From Schistocerca nitens (lineage: Eukaryota; Arthropoda; Insecta; Orthoptera; Acrididae): DNA of 64,000 nucleotides. A program made the translations under genes and the position numbers. Where the stretch lies: assembly GCF_023898315.1 (NCBI RefSeq), contig NC_064619.1:477565376-477629375 (forward strand), written 5' to 3'. Each line of letters begins with the position of its first letter. Position 1 is the first letter of the stretch. The notes under the pieces were generated by a model. That model was not told where the DNA came from, made no database searches, and saw only the letters and a program-made list of their open reading frames with translations. Shown one piece after another: positions 10,986 to 22,763 of this stretch.

Positions 10986-12714
10986 TCAGCCACATCACAT
11001 AGTTGTTGCTTGTTAAATATTTATATATTGGAAGATAGTCAGTCACGGCTTCTGTTGTTGGAAACGGACAGCATATGGTCCCCATTCATCTTTACAGGAC
11101 TGCTTTAATGTGATAGTCCAATGCAACTCCAATGGACATTACTGCCGTGTACCAGAACTGAAGCAGTTAATGCCCTCTTGTTCTGTGGTCTGTGTTGCTA
11201 TCTGAGATAGTTACTGAATGAAGCCATTCAACATATGGTTGCCAAATGTAGAATGACTTCAGTCAGTCATTACACTAATGCTGCAGGCAAAGTCCTCATC
11301 AGCATTCTTTGTGATAACAATTATATGCTGGTGATAATGTCACTTCGTTGTTTCCATCCAACAGATCACTTGCCACATTCAGCTTTCTGATGGGTGAGCC
11401 AGGATTTGTATACTTCTGCCACCACCTTTGTCCCCCTCTCCGTCAGATTGTAATGACGAGGTTGTCAGAGATGTCTGATGGCCTACTCCTTGAGAACATA
11501 TGCCAGGTGTGAGCAAGCTCCATAGTCTACTAGGGTGCCAAAGATCAAAAACTATTACAGTTCTCCTTTCTGGTGATATATCTAATGATACCTCAACTCT
11601 TGCTGAGCATCCCATGACATATGTTGTGACAGTGTTTTATACTCTTCTTACTCGACTATGTTTCTGGGGATAAAAGAAGAGTTGAAAACATCCTCCTTTC
11701 CTGTACCCCCTGTAACATGAAATTATATAATGAACCTTTTATATACAGGGAACTGCTTCAGGTTCACAATTCATCACATAGTAAGTCCCCAGACTTTTTT
11801 TTATTCATTATCAGAAGAGCCATCATCTGAATCTGACTCACTCATGCACTCATATTTGGCTAGAAAGTGCTTTCCCTTCTGCAATGGAGGGAGTATTATG
11901 TACCACTCCTTAAACCAGGTGGATGTCTAGCAGCTAACCAGTGACTGTCATCAATGTGCTTTGCATACCACATGAAATGTTGGTAGCCCAAAAATTGTGC
12001 TTTGTTCTTGAATTAGGAGATTTCTTGTCTACCTCTCAGTGTGGTTTCCAGCAGGATTTTCCTAAACACCACATTTCATTCCAATATTTTTTTTTTTTTT
12101 TTTTTTTTTTACATACATAATGCATACTACATCATTTGACGCCATCATGTTTCACATACTCTTTGTGACTGATGCTTTTGGGGATCTCTACCAATTTTTA
12201 CTTGTCACTGTCAGTTTTTATCCCTCAGATTGTGTCAGATCACAATTGCACAGCTGCCCCTGAGTCCAAGAGTGTCAAGGGACTGAGTTGCACCCACTCA
12301 CCTACTGACCTGGCTATTTATGTCACCTTATTTTATTGTTACAGATTTCATATACTCCTGACTAGAAGGAATTACTTATACTGTTATGGCCAAGTGAGGC
12401 CCCCCACCAGCTGCTCTGTGGCCTGTGGGCCGAACTGACCATTATACTTTTATCTTCTATGCAGTTTTTTTCCTCATTGCTGTCGTCACTATTGCATTCT
12501 GTCTCACGGTTTTACCTCTTATGTGTACTATATCAGTTTGATAAAATTTCTGGCTGATGTCATTAACTTCAGGCGAGCTATCCTCTCTGCTAAGCAATTT
12601 AGTGCAAATTGCATAGTAGACATGTAGATGGCCCATACTGGTCAGTCCTATAACCCTCACCTCAACCAATCATGACTGTTGTTGAGTACTATTCTTCAGT
12701 GTGAGACCCTAACA
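10986..12714. other. no gene recognised
   Basis: AT-rich unique-looking sequence without a convincing open frame or repeat signature, apart from a 24-base T run at 12087-12110. Confidence 0.4.
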
Positions 12715-13056
12715 GAAGAGAGAGTAAATAAAACGAAGGGTGGCATATTTCATCACAGGTTCATTTGGTATGCTTGAATGTATTGGAGATCCTCTTCAGA
12801 TTCCAGTGGCAGATGTTATAGTATGCACCAAGTAGAGGCTTACCTTTTGAATTCAATGTACATTCAAGGAAGTATCGGGCAACCTATTGCTTCCTTCCTC
12901 ATGAATCTTGTGAAATGACTGATAAGAAAAAGAATATCTAGATCCCATGAACCACTGTCGAATGGATCACGAAAAGAGAGAAATGATGATGGTTGAGCAA
13001 AACCTCCACTACATCTGTAAGGTTCCTTGTAGAAGTAGATGCAGATTTAGGTAGAT
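12715..13056 (+). mobile_element. 3' end of a CR1/Jockey-type LINE
   Basis: The stretch starting AAGGGTGGCATATTTCATCA and including GGAAGTATCGGGCAACC and TTGCTTCCTTC has the layout of the ORF2 end and 3' UTR of the LINE seen at 42.4-42.7 kb, and finishes with a decayed GTAGAT-type tail (GTAGAAGTAGATGCAGAT). Coding capacity is lost. It may be the displaced 3' end of the element at 9-11 kb, but the 1.7 kb gap makes this uncertain. Confidence 0.55.
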
Positions 13057-13785
13057 AATGTGAACAGTTTCTTTAAACTGACCTCATTTGGCAGTGCCCT
13101 GGCCAAGAGAGTGATATGAAATTTCCCAAAAGCATTATTTGACAAACTTACTTCAGGCAATGGTATCACAGTAAGCACTACAAAGAATAATAAAAATGAA
13201 TAAAACAAAAGTATTCTGCAACTACAAGAAGTTAAAACCAGTGTAGTTACAGCATACAATAAATCTTCCAACAGCAGTATATGCAATCCAGAATTGCAGT
13301 GGTGGTGGTGGTGGTTAAGGTTTGACAACAGAGGGTGACTGCTATGGCCTGGAGGCCCAAGAGATTTGCTGAAAGCATAGTGTGCTTACTGTACCATCTT
13401 ACCCCACTACTTTTTTCAGAGTTATTAGTCCTAAAGTAATTTGGTACGGGATAGATTTTGCATGATCAGTCTTGATTGTATCAGATGAAACTTCCATGTT
13501 TCAAATTAATGATAAAGAATTTCACTATAAATGAGATGTATTTTTAAAATTCTTTAATGTAAATTTGTAGTTGTGCAGAGTTATTCCTCAAATGTACTAT
13601 ATTGAAATGAAGTGGCAGAATTAATTAGAATTTTATCAAATTTTGACATCATTTCATTCATATTTCGAACAGTTTTTGTGAATTTCTTTGAATAATTTCA
13701 GCCAAAAATAAAGTTAGGTTATGATGTCTCCTGAAGGTTGTGAGTATAGTTCTCCAGTTGTGTGCAGTGTAGCCATTCTGATTTT
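13057..13785. other. no gene recognised
   Basis: AT-rich sequence with a short GGT repeat near 13300. No open frame or family signature that I can support. Confidence 0.35.
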
Positions 13786-14280
13786 CCAGAATGAGATTTT
13801 CACTCTGCAGTACCTCATCTCCTACCTTCCAGACGTCACAGAAGCCCTCCTGTGAACCTTTCAGAACTAGCATTCCTGGAAGAAAGGATATTAAGGAGAC
13901 ATGGCTTAGCCACAGCCTGGGGGATGTTTCCAGAATGAGATTTTTCACTCTGCAGCGGAGTGTGCGCTGATATGAAACTTCCTGGCAGTTTAAAACTGTG
14001 TGCTGGACCGAGACTCGAACTTGGGACCCAGGCTATGGCTAAGCCATGTCTCCGAAATATCCTTTCTTCCAGGAGTGCTAGTTCTGCAAAGTTTGCAGGA
14101 GAGCTTCTGTGAAGTTTGGAAGGTAGGAGACGAGGTACTGATGGAATTAAAGCTGTGAGGACGGGGCGTGAGTCATGCTTGGGTAACTCAGTTGGTAGAG
14201 CACTTGCCCGCGAAAGGCAAAGGTCCCGAGTTCGAGTCTTGGTCCGGCACACAGTTTTAATCTGCCAGGAAGTTTCATAT
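13786..14280. repeat. foldback composite of a tRNA-related interspersed repeat
   Basis: Two partial copies of one repeat lie head-to-head. The left copy contains CCAGAATGAGATTTTCACTC (twice in slightly different form), GACATGGCTTAGCCACAGCC and ATATGAAACTTCCTGGCAG. The right copy has the same blocks reverse-complemented, ending CTGCCAGGAAGTTTCATAT. The best matching arms (about 60 bases, three or four mismatches) are 13971-14030 and 14222-14280. The family is known to me as an abundant orthopteran repeat; that recognition is from memory. Confidence 0.75.
14172..14252 (+). repeat. tRNA-like (SINE) segment
   Basis: TAACTCAGTTGGTAGAGCAC is an A-box/D-arm, TTGCC-CGCGAAA-GGCAA an anticodon arm and GAGTTCGAGTC a B-box. 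The base before the anticodon is G rather than T and no good acceptor stem closes, so it is a tRNA-derived repeat and not a working tRNA gene. Confidence 0.6.
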
Positions 14281-14375
14281 TTAGGAGCTAATTGCCAAAT
14301 AGTGGAATTAAAACTTTCATCCACGATTTGTGTATGGCCACCTAAACATCTCTCCAGTAATTCGTCCCTTGATAA

Positions 14376-14750
14376 ATCTTCATATATTGGAGGAATTTCA
14401 ATCTTCATATATTGGAGGAATTTCAATCTTCATATATTGGAGGAATTTCAATCTTCATATATTGGAGGAATTTCAATCTTCATATATTGGAGGAATTTCA
14501 ATCTTCATATATTGGAGGAATTTCAATCTTCATATATTGGAGGAATTTCAATCTTCATATATTGGAGGAATTTCAATCTTCATATATTGGAGGAATTTCA
14601 ATCTTCATATATTGGAGGAATTTCAATCTTCATATATTGGAGGAATTTCACTCTTCATATATTGGAGGAATTTCAATCGTCATATATTGGAGGAATTTCA
14701 ATCGTCATATATTGGAGGAATTTCAACCTTCATATATTGGAAGAATTTCC
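14376..14750. repeat. 25-bp minisatellite, 15 copies
   Basis: Unit ATCTTCATATATTGGAGGAA plus TTTCA, 15 head-to-tail copies. The first ten are identical; the last five carry single changes (A to C, T to G) that mark array ageing at the right side. As 25 is not a multiple of three and the unit has no stop, all three plus frames read through it; these open frames are artefacts. Confidence 0.97.
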
Positions 14751-15234
14751 TTCTGTACTCAGTGTGTACTTGGTTCTGTGCTCATAAGCTATAAAAGGTT
14801 TTTAAAAAAAGTGGCCTAGCAGAGCAATGTGATGCACTGCTTCTTATCGGCGAGGGTAGGATCCACAAGCCCAACCACTGCACGTGTGGTGAGGTACGTC
14901 ATCTGGTGATGTCACATATTCAACACTTGTCATCCAGTTTTGGGGTATTTCCCAAGCATTTGCAGCCTGATGTATCTTATACTAAATTACTTGTCTCTGC
15001 ATCTATGTCACTTTGGGGTTTTAGACATTAATAAGAATCATCCTGTATTTAACAAGTTATTCATTTTTTTCAGCATAGCAAATATGGAAATAAATTGAGA
15101 ATGGCATAAAACAACTTGAAATAAACCCTCCTGCCACCCTCTCCCTTCTTTGCTGCTAGAAGTTAGCTGTTTTAAAACATTGATAACATGACTGTGTCAT
15201 AAATAGATAGAAAGACATTTCTGTTTTCCCACAG
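14751..15234. other. no gene recognised
   Basis: Nothing beyond general AT-rich sequence. It would be intronic if the candidate exon at 15235 is real. Confidence 0.35.
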
Positions 15235-15277
15235 ATACTGACAATCAGCAACTTACACAGCTTCAGCAAGCAAACAT
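15235..15277 (+). CDS. candidate 43-bp internal exon, gene unknown
   Basis: TTTTCCCACAG precedes and GTAAGTGA follows a 43-base segment, both near-ideal splice signals. In one frame it reads TDNQQLTQLQQAN, which looks protein-like; in another it reads ILTISNLHSFSKQT. Only the second frame joins directly to the candidate terminal exon at 17405 (phase 1); the first would need an unseen intermediate exon or would end soon after the junction. The gene is not identified. Confidence 0.35.
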
Positions 15278-15389
15278 GTAAGTGAAAGTAAAGTTTCATC
15301 TCCCATTTGGCTTGCTTACATTAGTATTTTGGTATTATATGAGAGACTGACATTAACCTTGTGATTTTGGTAAAGACATTCGTGCCAGA

Positions 15390-15411
15390 TTTTTTTTTTT
15401 TTTTTTTTTTT
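15390..15411. repeat. poly(T) run
   Basis: 22 consecutive T residues, possibly the tail of a minus-strand retroposon, though no body was recognised. Confidence 0.8.
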
Positions 15412-16028
15412 CTTTTTAACTGTCGTAAGGCTATCATGTAGAAGAGAGGTGAAAATATTCTATGGAGCTAGTTTCCAAAGTTGTACTGGAATTGGCAACT
15501 GTTATAAGTATTGAAGGACTTGATCATTTTGTTCATGGTTTCATTGGGTCCCAGTATTCTATTCACATATGAAAATATTATTGCAGCATTATTCCTGACA
15601 CGTTTTCAGTTCAGTGTCAGTGTAGGTTTGGCTTTGAAAGATATGATGAATTAAAACTGTTAGTTTGTTGAGTTAGAAACTGCAAAATATGATGGTAGAA
15701 CATTATAGTAAATTTTACCGTGTTGATAAACTGTGTACTGAATTGGGATTTGTTCCTGGATCGTGGTCTTTTGAGTGGAGTTCTCTTACTCCACTTGTGC
15801 CATTCATGTATTCCTGCTGGCCCATCTCAAAGCTTTATTCTATCAGCAACTTCTCCTGCTTCACCAGAAGTTCTCCTGCATGTCTTTATAGATTTGCACC
15901 CCCTAAGGAAAGGCTATGACAGTGACTGGCATACCCACGTCTGAAGGGTTTGTGCCATAAAATGTAGAGTACACTGCAACATTATGAAAGTGAACCTTCT
16001 TCATTTAGCTATTAGAGAAATTTAGGAT

Positions 16029-17315
16029 TATTTTGAGGGGTGTTCAGTAAGTAATGCAGCATATCTTTTTCTGAAAGCAGGTTGCTTTTATCAGGATTCC
16101 AGTACACCCTATTATTCCTCAGTCTTTTGGATACAAAACCCTCTTTTTCAACATAATCTCCATTTGGTGCGACGGCCTTACACACCCTTATTGGCAGCAC
16201 TTGTATGCCCACGTTACCACTGTACTGGTTGACATCGGAACCAACGTCTTGCTGTATCAATAACCTTCCGATCATCCGTGTATCGCTTCCTGTGGAGTGC
16301 ATTCTCCATTGGGTCAAACAGATGGATATCAGAAGGTGAGAGTTCTAGGCTGTAGGGTGGATGAAGATGAACTGTCCATTGAACTTTAGTGAGCTTCTCT
16401 CAGGTGTGCAGACTTACTTGAGGCATTGAATTGTCATGGAAAAGGAGAAGTTCGTTTGCGCTTTTGTGGTGATGAACACGCTGAAGTCATTTCCTCTATG
16501 TCCTAAGGGAAGCACAATACAATTAAGAATTGATCATTGCCTGTGAGGGAGGACATCAAACAGAATAACCCCTTCAGAGTTCCTGAAGGCCGTCGCTATG
16601 ACTATACTGGTTAAGGGTGAGTCTTTGAACATTCTGTCCAGAGGAGGGGTGGTATGGTGCCAGTCCATGGATTGCCATTTTGTTTCCAGTTCGAACTGAT
16701 GATGTTCAACAAAAAATTGTTATGAGCCCCGTAACACACAAGCAATTCTTCACAGATAGTCTGATCTTGCTCTTTATTGTCTTCTGTTAGGCAGTGAGGA
16801 ACCCAGTGGGCTGCACCTTTGAGTACCCCAACTGGTGGAGTAGTGTGTCAATGCTACCAACAGAGATGTTCAGTTGAGCAGTGAAGTGTTTCATTGTGAA
16901 CCGCTGATCACCTCAAATGAGTGTGTCCGCATCTTCCTACATTGCAAGAGTCACAGCCGTGTGTGGCCAGCTGGCACGCAGGAGATTGGACAGGTTTGCA
17001 TGACCTTGTGATGACAACAGATGCCTCACCCAATAACTCACTATGTCTTTGTTCATTGCCAGGTCACAGTATATATTTTGCTAGTGCCTATGAATATCTG
17101 TGATGTTCGGGTTTTCTGCCAAAAGAAATTCAATGATAGCGCTCTGCTTGTATTGCACCTCCATTACAGTCGCTATTTTGTAGGCTGCATGTCATGCTGC
17201 CGCCTATCAAAACTTCATGAAACTGTTATGGCTGAAGCAGGAACATTCCACAATGTCCCTCTAACGAATTGACTGAGGATAAAAATGTTGCATTATTTAT
17301 TGAATGCCTCTTGTA
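16029..17315 (-). mobile_element. complete but inactive mariner-like element
   Basis: TA dinucleotides flank imperfect terminal inverted repeats: left GAGGGGTGTTCAGTAAGTAA, right (reverse complement) GAGGCATTCAATAAATAA. The 1.29 kb length is that of an intact mariner. On the minus strand the C-terminal end of the transposase is readable at 16060-16317 (KAVAPNGDYVEKEGF, VYWNPDKSNLL). The rest, including the catalytic core around 16,450-16,700, is recognisable only as scattered matches (for example the DNA for a FDVLPH-like stretch) with many frameshifts. Confidence 0.85.
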
Positions 17316-17404
17316 GCATATGTAATAAAGTTGTCATGCCAGTATTTATTTTTGTGTTCTGGTTCTGCATAATAACTGATTGCACTGACCATTTTCTCCC
17401 ATAG

Positions 17405-17535
17405 ATCTTCCAAGTGAAAGACCTCATACATCTGTAGATAAAGCAGTGATGCGATCAGATGCAGCAGCTGAATTGGATCGGTTAACTCGCAGTAAGAAGT
17501 TAGCATCACCAGACCAAAATTCTACAGACTGTTGA
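17405..17535 (+). CDS. candidate terminal coding exon, gene unknown
   Basis: TTTTCTCCCATAG is a strong acceptor. One frame then stays open for 42 codons to TGA and looks like real protein (SERPHTSVDKAVMRSDAAAE, ELDRLTRSKKL). The entry phase needs one base from the upstream exon. The following 1.3 kb lacks TE matches and ends near an AATAAA, fitting a 3' UTR. I do not recognise the protein; a charged C-terminal tail is all that can be said. The mariner at 16029-17315 would sit in the preceding intron. Confidence 0.45.
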
Positions 17536-18068
17536 GACAAGTGCTAGCATCAGATGATGGATCTTAATCTACACAGTGAAACAGGGCTTATGCACAGAGT
17601 CATGATGAAGAATGTGATCATTTAACTGCTATATTGAAATATTTCTTCGTAATTGAAGAGATAACTCATTTGCTGTAAGTAGTTTGTTACTGATTATGTT
17701 CTTCGGTTCACTGTGATACTCGATCGTAGCCTGTGATAAGACATGAAGGAATGTAAAGTGGTTTTTATGATGGACTTGCCTAAGTTGCAACCATCATATT
17801 GAGCTATATGACAGGAAGCGCAGTTTATTTTGTTTTGATTATTGCACTTGAGCAGCTTTAAAAGGTTCGTAACATTCTCTTTGTGAACATTAATTTATTT
17901 TTTGTATAATGTCGCTGTGCTTGTCATGAAACACTACCAGTTTACTAATTCAACTATGTAAATAGCAATCCATTTGAAAATTATGAAAATGATACGTACA
18001 TATATATATATATTTATTAATGGAAGTGAATCTTCCCAAACAAGACAGCAAATATTTAAAACTAAGTG

Positions 18069-18070
<2 letters not shown>

Positions 18071-18117
<47 letters not shown>
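18071..18117. repeat. (TG)n microsatellite
   Basis: About 23 TG dinucleotides in a row. Confidence 0.95.
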
Positions 18118-18121
<4 letters not shown>

Positions 18122-18825
18122 GGGGGGAGAGAGTGCAGGAAGATTGTGCAAACATGCCATTACAGTGATGTATAGTTTGGTAATTTGTATATTTATTCAA
18201 TAACATCCCTTTAAGCCATTCCCTAAACCAAATTGTACATTGCTCTACTGTTAGAACATCAGAAAGTGCAATCCTGTTCAGTATAAAATTACTATTGAGA
18301 AACTGACTCTACAGAATGTTTGGTGGTCTCTTTCGTATGTTCAAAAGGACCTTCAAAATGTTAAAGTGAAGGATCCGATAACATCAGGTGCCATCCAAAG
18401 TATGATGATAAACTGCATGACAGGGTACAAATTTTCTCATATGTGGAGAATAGCAGCAACCCAACATCTGTTTAATCTTGCTTTCAGTTATGAAACTTAG
18501 AATATTTGTTGCAACAATTTTGCGTTGTTTACGCTCCTTGAAATTTATGCAAGTTAATGCATTCCAAAAGATTGTTTGTCCTGTGCTGCCTATGTAACTG
18601 GTGCCTGATGTCTCTTTGATATATCAGTTTGTAATGGATGTGCAATACTGTCTTCGTTTGTAATTAAATTTTTAAAAATGCATATAAAAATTGAGGGCAC
18701 TGTGAGGCAGCTTCGTTAAGTAAATGTAATTCAATAATCTGTAAAACGTATAAAATTTTGCTTCATTAATTTTGCGTATGAACTGCAGTGGAGTTCATTG
18801 GACTGCATTAAGATGTGGTTTCTGC

Positions 18826-18831
18826 AATAAA
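18826..18831 (+). terminator. candidate polyadenylation signal AATAAA
   Basis: Canonical hexamer in TCTGCAATAAATACTC, followed by T-rich sequence. It would end the plus-strand candidate gene. Confidence 0.4.
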
Positions 18832-19384
18832 TACTCTCTTTGAGATTATTAGACACAGTTTCATCAGTATTTTTTAATCTCTTTTATCTTCTGAGCGTAC
18901 GCACAAGTGTTTTTTCTTCTTTTTGATTAATTTGTGTTTATTAGAATAGATTCACATGGTTTCCACAGTGTTGATTTGTTTGTGACAGCTGACAGGTTTT
19001 CTTATTACCTTTTTGTACAACTATCAACTCTATATCAGTAAAAAGGAAATGTATAATTTCTACCATTAAACTGATATTACAAATACCACCATTCCATATG
19101 AGATGATGATGATGATGATAGTAATATGCCTGTGTTTCTAAGCAAAATCTTTAAAATCCCTTTATTTGTTGATTTCTCTAGTATGCACCAATCTTTGTGA
19201 AGTACTGACCCACTGCAGTTTGTACAATTTTTGAAAAAGTCTAACACAATCATATTTTCCTAGATGTTTGTACAGTGTAGCAACAGTTTAACTGCAGAGC
19301 ATTGTCTTTAATATGTTCTTATGGGAATGGAATATTTTAATTGCACATTTAATTTTAAACAATAAATATATCAGTAGTACTTAC

Positions 19385-19502
19385 ATCTGATAAAGGATCT
19401 TGTAACATCCAGTTTTTTGAACAGAAATCAGCCCTTGTTGGCCTAAGAGGGTGAAACTCTACAGTCAGTTTAACTATGAATATGCTTCCTGTATTTGGAT
19501 AT
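19385..19502 (-). CDS. candidate 118-bp internal exon, gene unknown
   Basis: On the minus strand a segment is bounded by ..TTGTACAG and GTAAGTAC. Its single open frame reads YPNTGSIFIVKLTVEFHPLR, then PTRADFCSKNWMLQDPLSD, which has the residue mix of a conserved protein and no TE similarity I know. It enters needing two bases from the previous exon and leaves in phase 0. No neighbouring exon was found on either side. Confidence 0.4.
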
Positions 19503-21278
19503 CTGTACAAGTCAGCACACATGCAAAGACTGTTTTGCACATAGCATTAGTAATTTTTATATTTATGTAATATCTGTCAAGGATTTGGCTTTAAATGTCA
19601 TTTCATAAAAACATACCAGAAAGTAAAAAGAAAAAATAGCAAAGGAGAGGAGACAACAGGCCGAATATTTGCAAGTGCGTAAAAAGATGCACAGATGTAT
19701 ACATTTGGAAGTTCAGGATTTACAGTCTAAAAATTGGAAAGTGATGTAGCACTGACAAAATAAAAGCTTTGTAATACAAAATGTGTGTTTAACATTGATA
19801 ATAGGTGTCCAATTTGGAATAAGTACTGTGTTTTATATGCACAGCCGCATGTTTGCTTCGGTAAGAATAAGATTAACAGTAATTTGCAACTAGTTTCGTA
19901 AAGCTCATGAAATTGCCATCATGTTTATGCCAGTTAGTATTTTAGGAAATTTTGAAGTCGTAGGTCTATCAAGTTCTTAATGTTATAAGGTAATTGCAGG
20001 AACACAACTCATCAAAGAGGTGTACTTGGAGAGGGTGGAAAATATGAACATGTGGATTGTCACTCCTACTAAAATAGTGTAACATAAGAAACAAAGTATA
20101 GTATCTATGGTAATGAAAATTTTGGGCAGAATGTATATAATTTAGTAGTAAAAATAACCGTGCACAGATTAGTAGTGTGTGTGTGTGGGGGGGGGGGGGG
20201 GGGGAGAAGGAGGAGAGTACTCTAGGAAATCCATACTGCCAAACTCCGTTGAGAGGTGTAAGATACGTACCATTTCTGCAATTTGAGCTGGATAGGAAAA
20301 ATGAGGTTGTGAGGAATATTTTGCATGTTGAGGTGTCTGCAAGCTGAAGAAACCCTTACAGGTAAGTACATAATCTTTTTATGGGCTGCATCTTGGAAGA
20401 AGCATTCTTAAACTTCCAGAAGATGCACATCTCCACCCCCATTTTGTAAAACATTCATTGACAAAACATTTGGGGTCTGGACTTAAGGCGAAGAAAGATT
20501 CAATGTCTTTGCCCAACTGAAATCCTCTTGGTGCATTTTGAGATCCCAAGCCATGTTCCTTGTTGGGAACTTTGAAGTACTCCTCTGATATTATATTAAA
20601 ATAGCCTATCACAAGGGAGGTGAGTAACATTATTGTGCTGTATGAATGAGCTGACCAGTACTTCTCCAATCTCATAGTATTAAATACACTGAATTGTGAA
20701 AATGTTACCAAAACATTAAGTTACCATACTTATTTTTAGTTAAAATTCTAATACTGAGGTCACAACATGTAATACTTAATTGTCACAGTTTAATGGGGAA
20801 AAATAGTGGAAATTGACACAGAATTGGTGAACAGTACTGACTTGAAGGTTTCAGAAGGTCACCTCTTGAAGGTTAAGTCCTGGGCAGCAAGTGTCTCGTA
20901 ATTCATTAGTTTCACAGATGGATTTTCATCTGATAAGGCTATTGTGCAATACAGCTAAAAATACAATGGAATTCAAGGATAGTATGGTTGAAACTGGTAT
21001 ACAACAACTTATTCACATAAATTATGACAGTAAAATGAATAGTCAGCTATCCAGTTTGGAGATAATGCTGATTTTAACCAGTTAGTGGTTTAGTCTTGGG
21101 GAAGTACTGCAAAAACTGAAGTGAAGTGATAAGAGAGAAAAAAAAGCAATGTCCCACTTCACTGAAGTTCTTCTAATACAATTTTGAAACCTACTATAAA
21201 ACCATTAATGAATAAGTCATCATTATTATTAAAAACATTAATACTTTCTTAATGCAGTTTCCATCAGTACTCTGAATA
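19503..21278. other. no gene recognised
   Basis: Mostly AT-rich. It has a TGTG/poly(G) run at 20177-20204 and, on the minus strand at 20379-20711, a 110-codon frame (GFQLGKDIESFFALSPDPKC and others) without recognised homologues, kept only as a weak hypothetical. Confidence 0.3.
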
Positions 21279-21280
21279 TA

Positions 21281-22078
21281 CACTGAAGTGCCAAAGAAGC
21301 TGGTATCGGCATGCATATTCTAATACAGAGATATGTAAACAGGCAGAATATGATGGTGCAGTCAGCAAGCAATGCCTGTATAAGACAAGAGTCTGGCACA
21401 GTTGTTACACTGGTTACTGCTGCTACAATGGCAGTTCATCAAGATTTAAGTGCATTTGAACTTGGTTTTATAGTCGGTGCATGAGCGATGGGACCAGCAT
21501 CTCTGAGGTAGCGATGAAGTGGGGATATTCCCGTACAACAATTTCACAAGTGTACTGTGAATATCAGGAATCCGGTAAAACATTGAATCACTGACATCGC
21601 TGCAGCCGGAAAAAGATCGTGCGAGAGTGGGACCAATGACAACTGAAGAGAATCGTTCGATGACGAAGTGCATCCTTCCATAAGTTGCTGCAGATTTCAG
21701 TGCTGAGCCATTAACCAGTGTCAATGTGTGAACCATTCAATGAAACATCATCAGTATGGGCTTTTGGAGCAAGGCCCACTAGTGTACCCGTGATGACTGC
21801 AAGCTTTATTCCTCACTTGGGCCTGTCAACACCAACATTTGACTGTTGATGACTGGAGACATGTTGTCTGGTCGGACGAGTCTTGTTTCAAATTGCAACG
21901 AACGGACAGATGTGTATGGGTACGGAGACAATCTCAGGAATTTGTGGACCCTGCATGTCAGCAGTGTACTGTTCAAGCTGGTGGAGGCTCTGTGATGGTG
22001 TGGGTGTGTGTCCACTTGGAGTGATATGGGAGTCCCGATATGTCTAGATACAACTCTGACAGGTGACATACGTAAGCA
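21281..22078 (+). mobile_element. Tc1-type DNA transposon, 3'-truncated
   Basis: Starts after a TA with the terminal repeat CACTGAAGTGCCAAAGAAGC, the same terminus as the full-length copy at 43970-45177. The transposase is badly decayed, but the first catalytic block survives at 21839-22021 (DDWRHVVWSDESCFKLQ and GGGSVMVW). Similarity stops near GACATACGTAAGCA, so roughly the last third and the right terminal repeat are gone. Confidence 0.8.
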
Positions 22079-22469
22079 AACCATTCCACAGTTTTATTCC
22101 CCTTTTAAGATACTTGCTGTTGCCAATTGCTTCCTGGTGACTGCTAGCATCTTATTTTTATGTACGGATATTTCAAAATTGAATGCAGCTGTTAACTACA
22201 AATTATAGACTGACTTTTGGAAATCCTGTTTCAGTTACTTGATAGACTGTAAAGACTAAGTTCATCTTTTGTTGCTTCTGTTATAGTTCAGAGAAGACCT
22301 TGCTTTCTAGTTATGAATAACATTATCTATAAATAATGTAGGTTGAAAAGGAGAACTTTGTCTGACACCTTGATATCAAGTTAATTGCAATCTTTTTTGC
22401 ACTTTTACCTCCACTTTTATGTTAGTTTCTAGATAAAGGCTTTTAATTGTGGGTGGACAGGGTCCCTTT
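22079..22469. other. no gene recognised
   Basis: AT-rich spacer between the truncated Tc1 and the SINE fragment. Confidence 0.35.
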
Positions 22470-22600
22470 TCTCTTTTATAATGCCAGGATGATTCCTCTG
22501 AAAGAGCACGGCCTATTTCCTTCCGTATCTGTTCTTAATCTGAGCTTGTGCACCATCGATAATGGCGATGAGACATTGAAAAGTAATCTTCCTCACTTCT
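22470..22600 (+). repeat. SINE body fragment
   Basis: AATGCCAGGATGATTCC, GAAAGAGCACGGCC, TTCCTTCC and CTGAGCTTGTGCACC correspond to the body of the SINE at 28870-29080. The tRNA-derived head is missing. Confidence 0.6.
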
Positions 22601-22763
22601 ACAATCAACTTGTCAAAGGATTTAACAAAATCAATGAAGGCTGTAAAAGTAAGTTTGTTGAATTATCCGTTTTTCAATTGTCATTCTAAATGTATCTAAA
22701 TCATATAAACCCATGTTGGCCATTGAATAGTTTGTGTGATATAATATTTAGTCTTGTTGTTAA

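Larger units (their letters stand above)
17536..18850 (+). other. putative 3' UTR
   Basis: Sequence free of recognisable TEs between the candidate stop codon and AATAAA. It contains the TG repeat at 18071-18117. The assignment depends on the upstream exon being real. Confidence 0.35.

Noticed and set aside
14172-14252. A functional tRNA gene
   Set aside because: A- and B-boxes are present but the acceptor stem does not close, the base before the anticodon is not T, and it is part of a repeat.
9378-14750. Possible CRISPR-like arrays
   Set aside because: The repeats are contiguous with no unique spacers, and the genome is eukaryotic.
14116-14819. Overlapping open frames with HILEEF / YIGGIS / IYWRNF repeats
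   Set aside because: Products of a 25-bp minisatellite that lacks stop codons in every plus frame.
20280-20366. A plus-strand exon ending at CTTACAG|GTAAGTAC
   Set aside because: The donor is good, but stops occur in the likely frames and no acceptor or protein-like sequence supports an exon.
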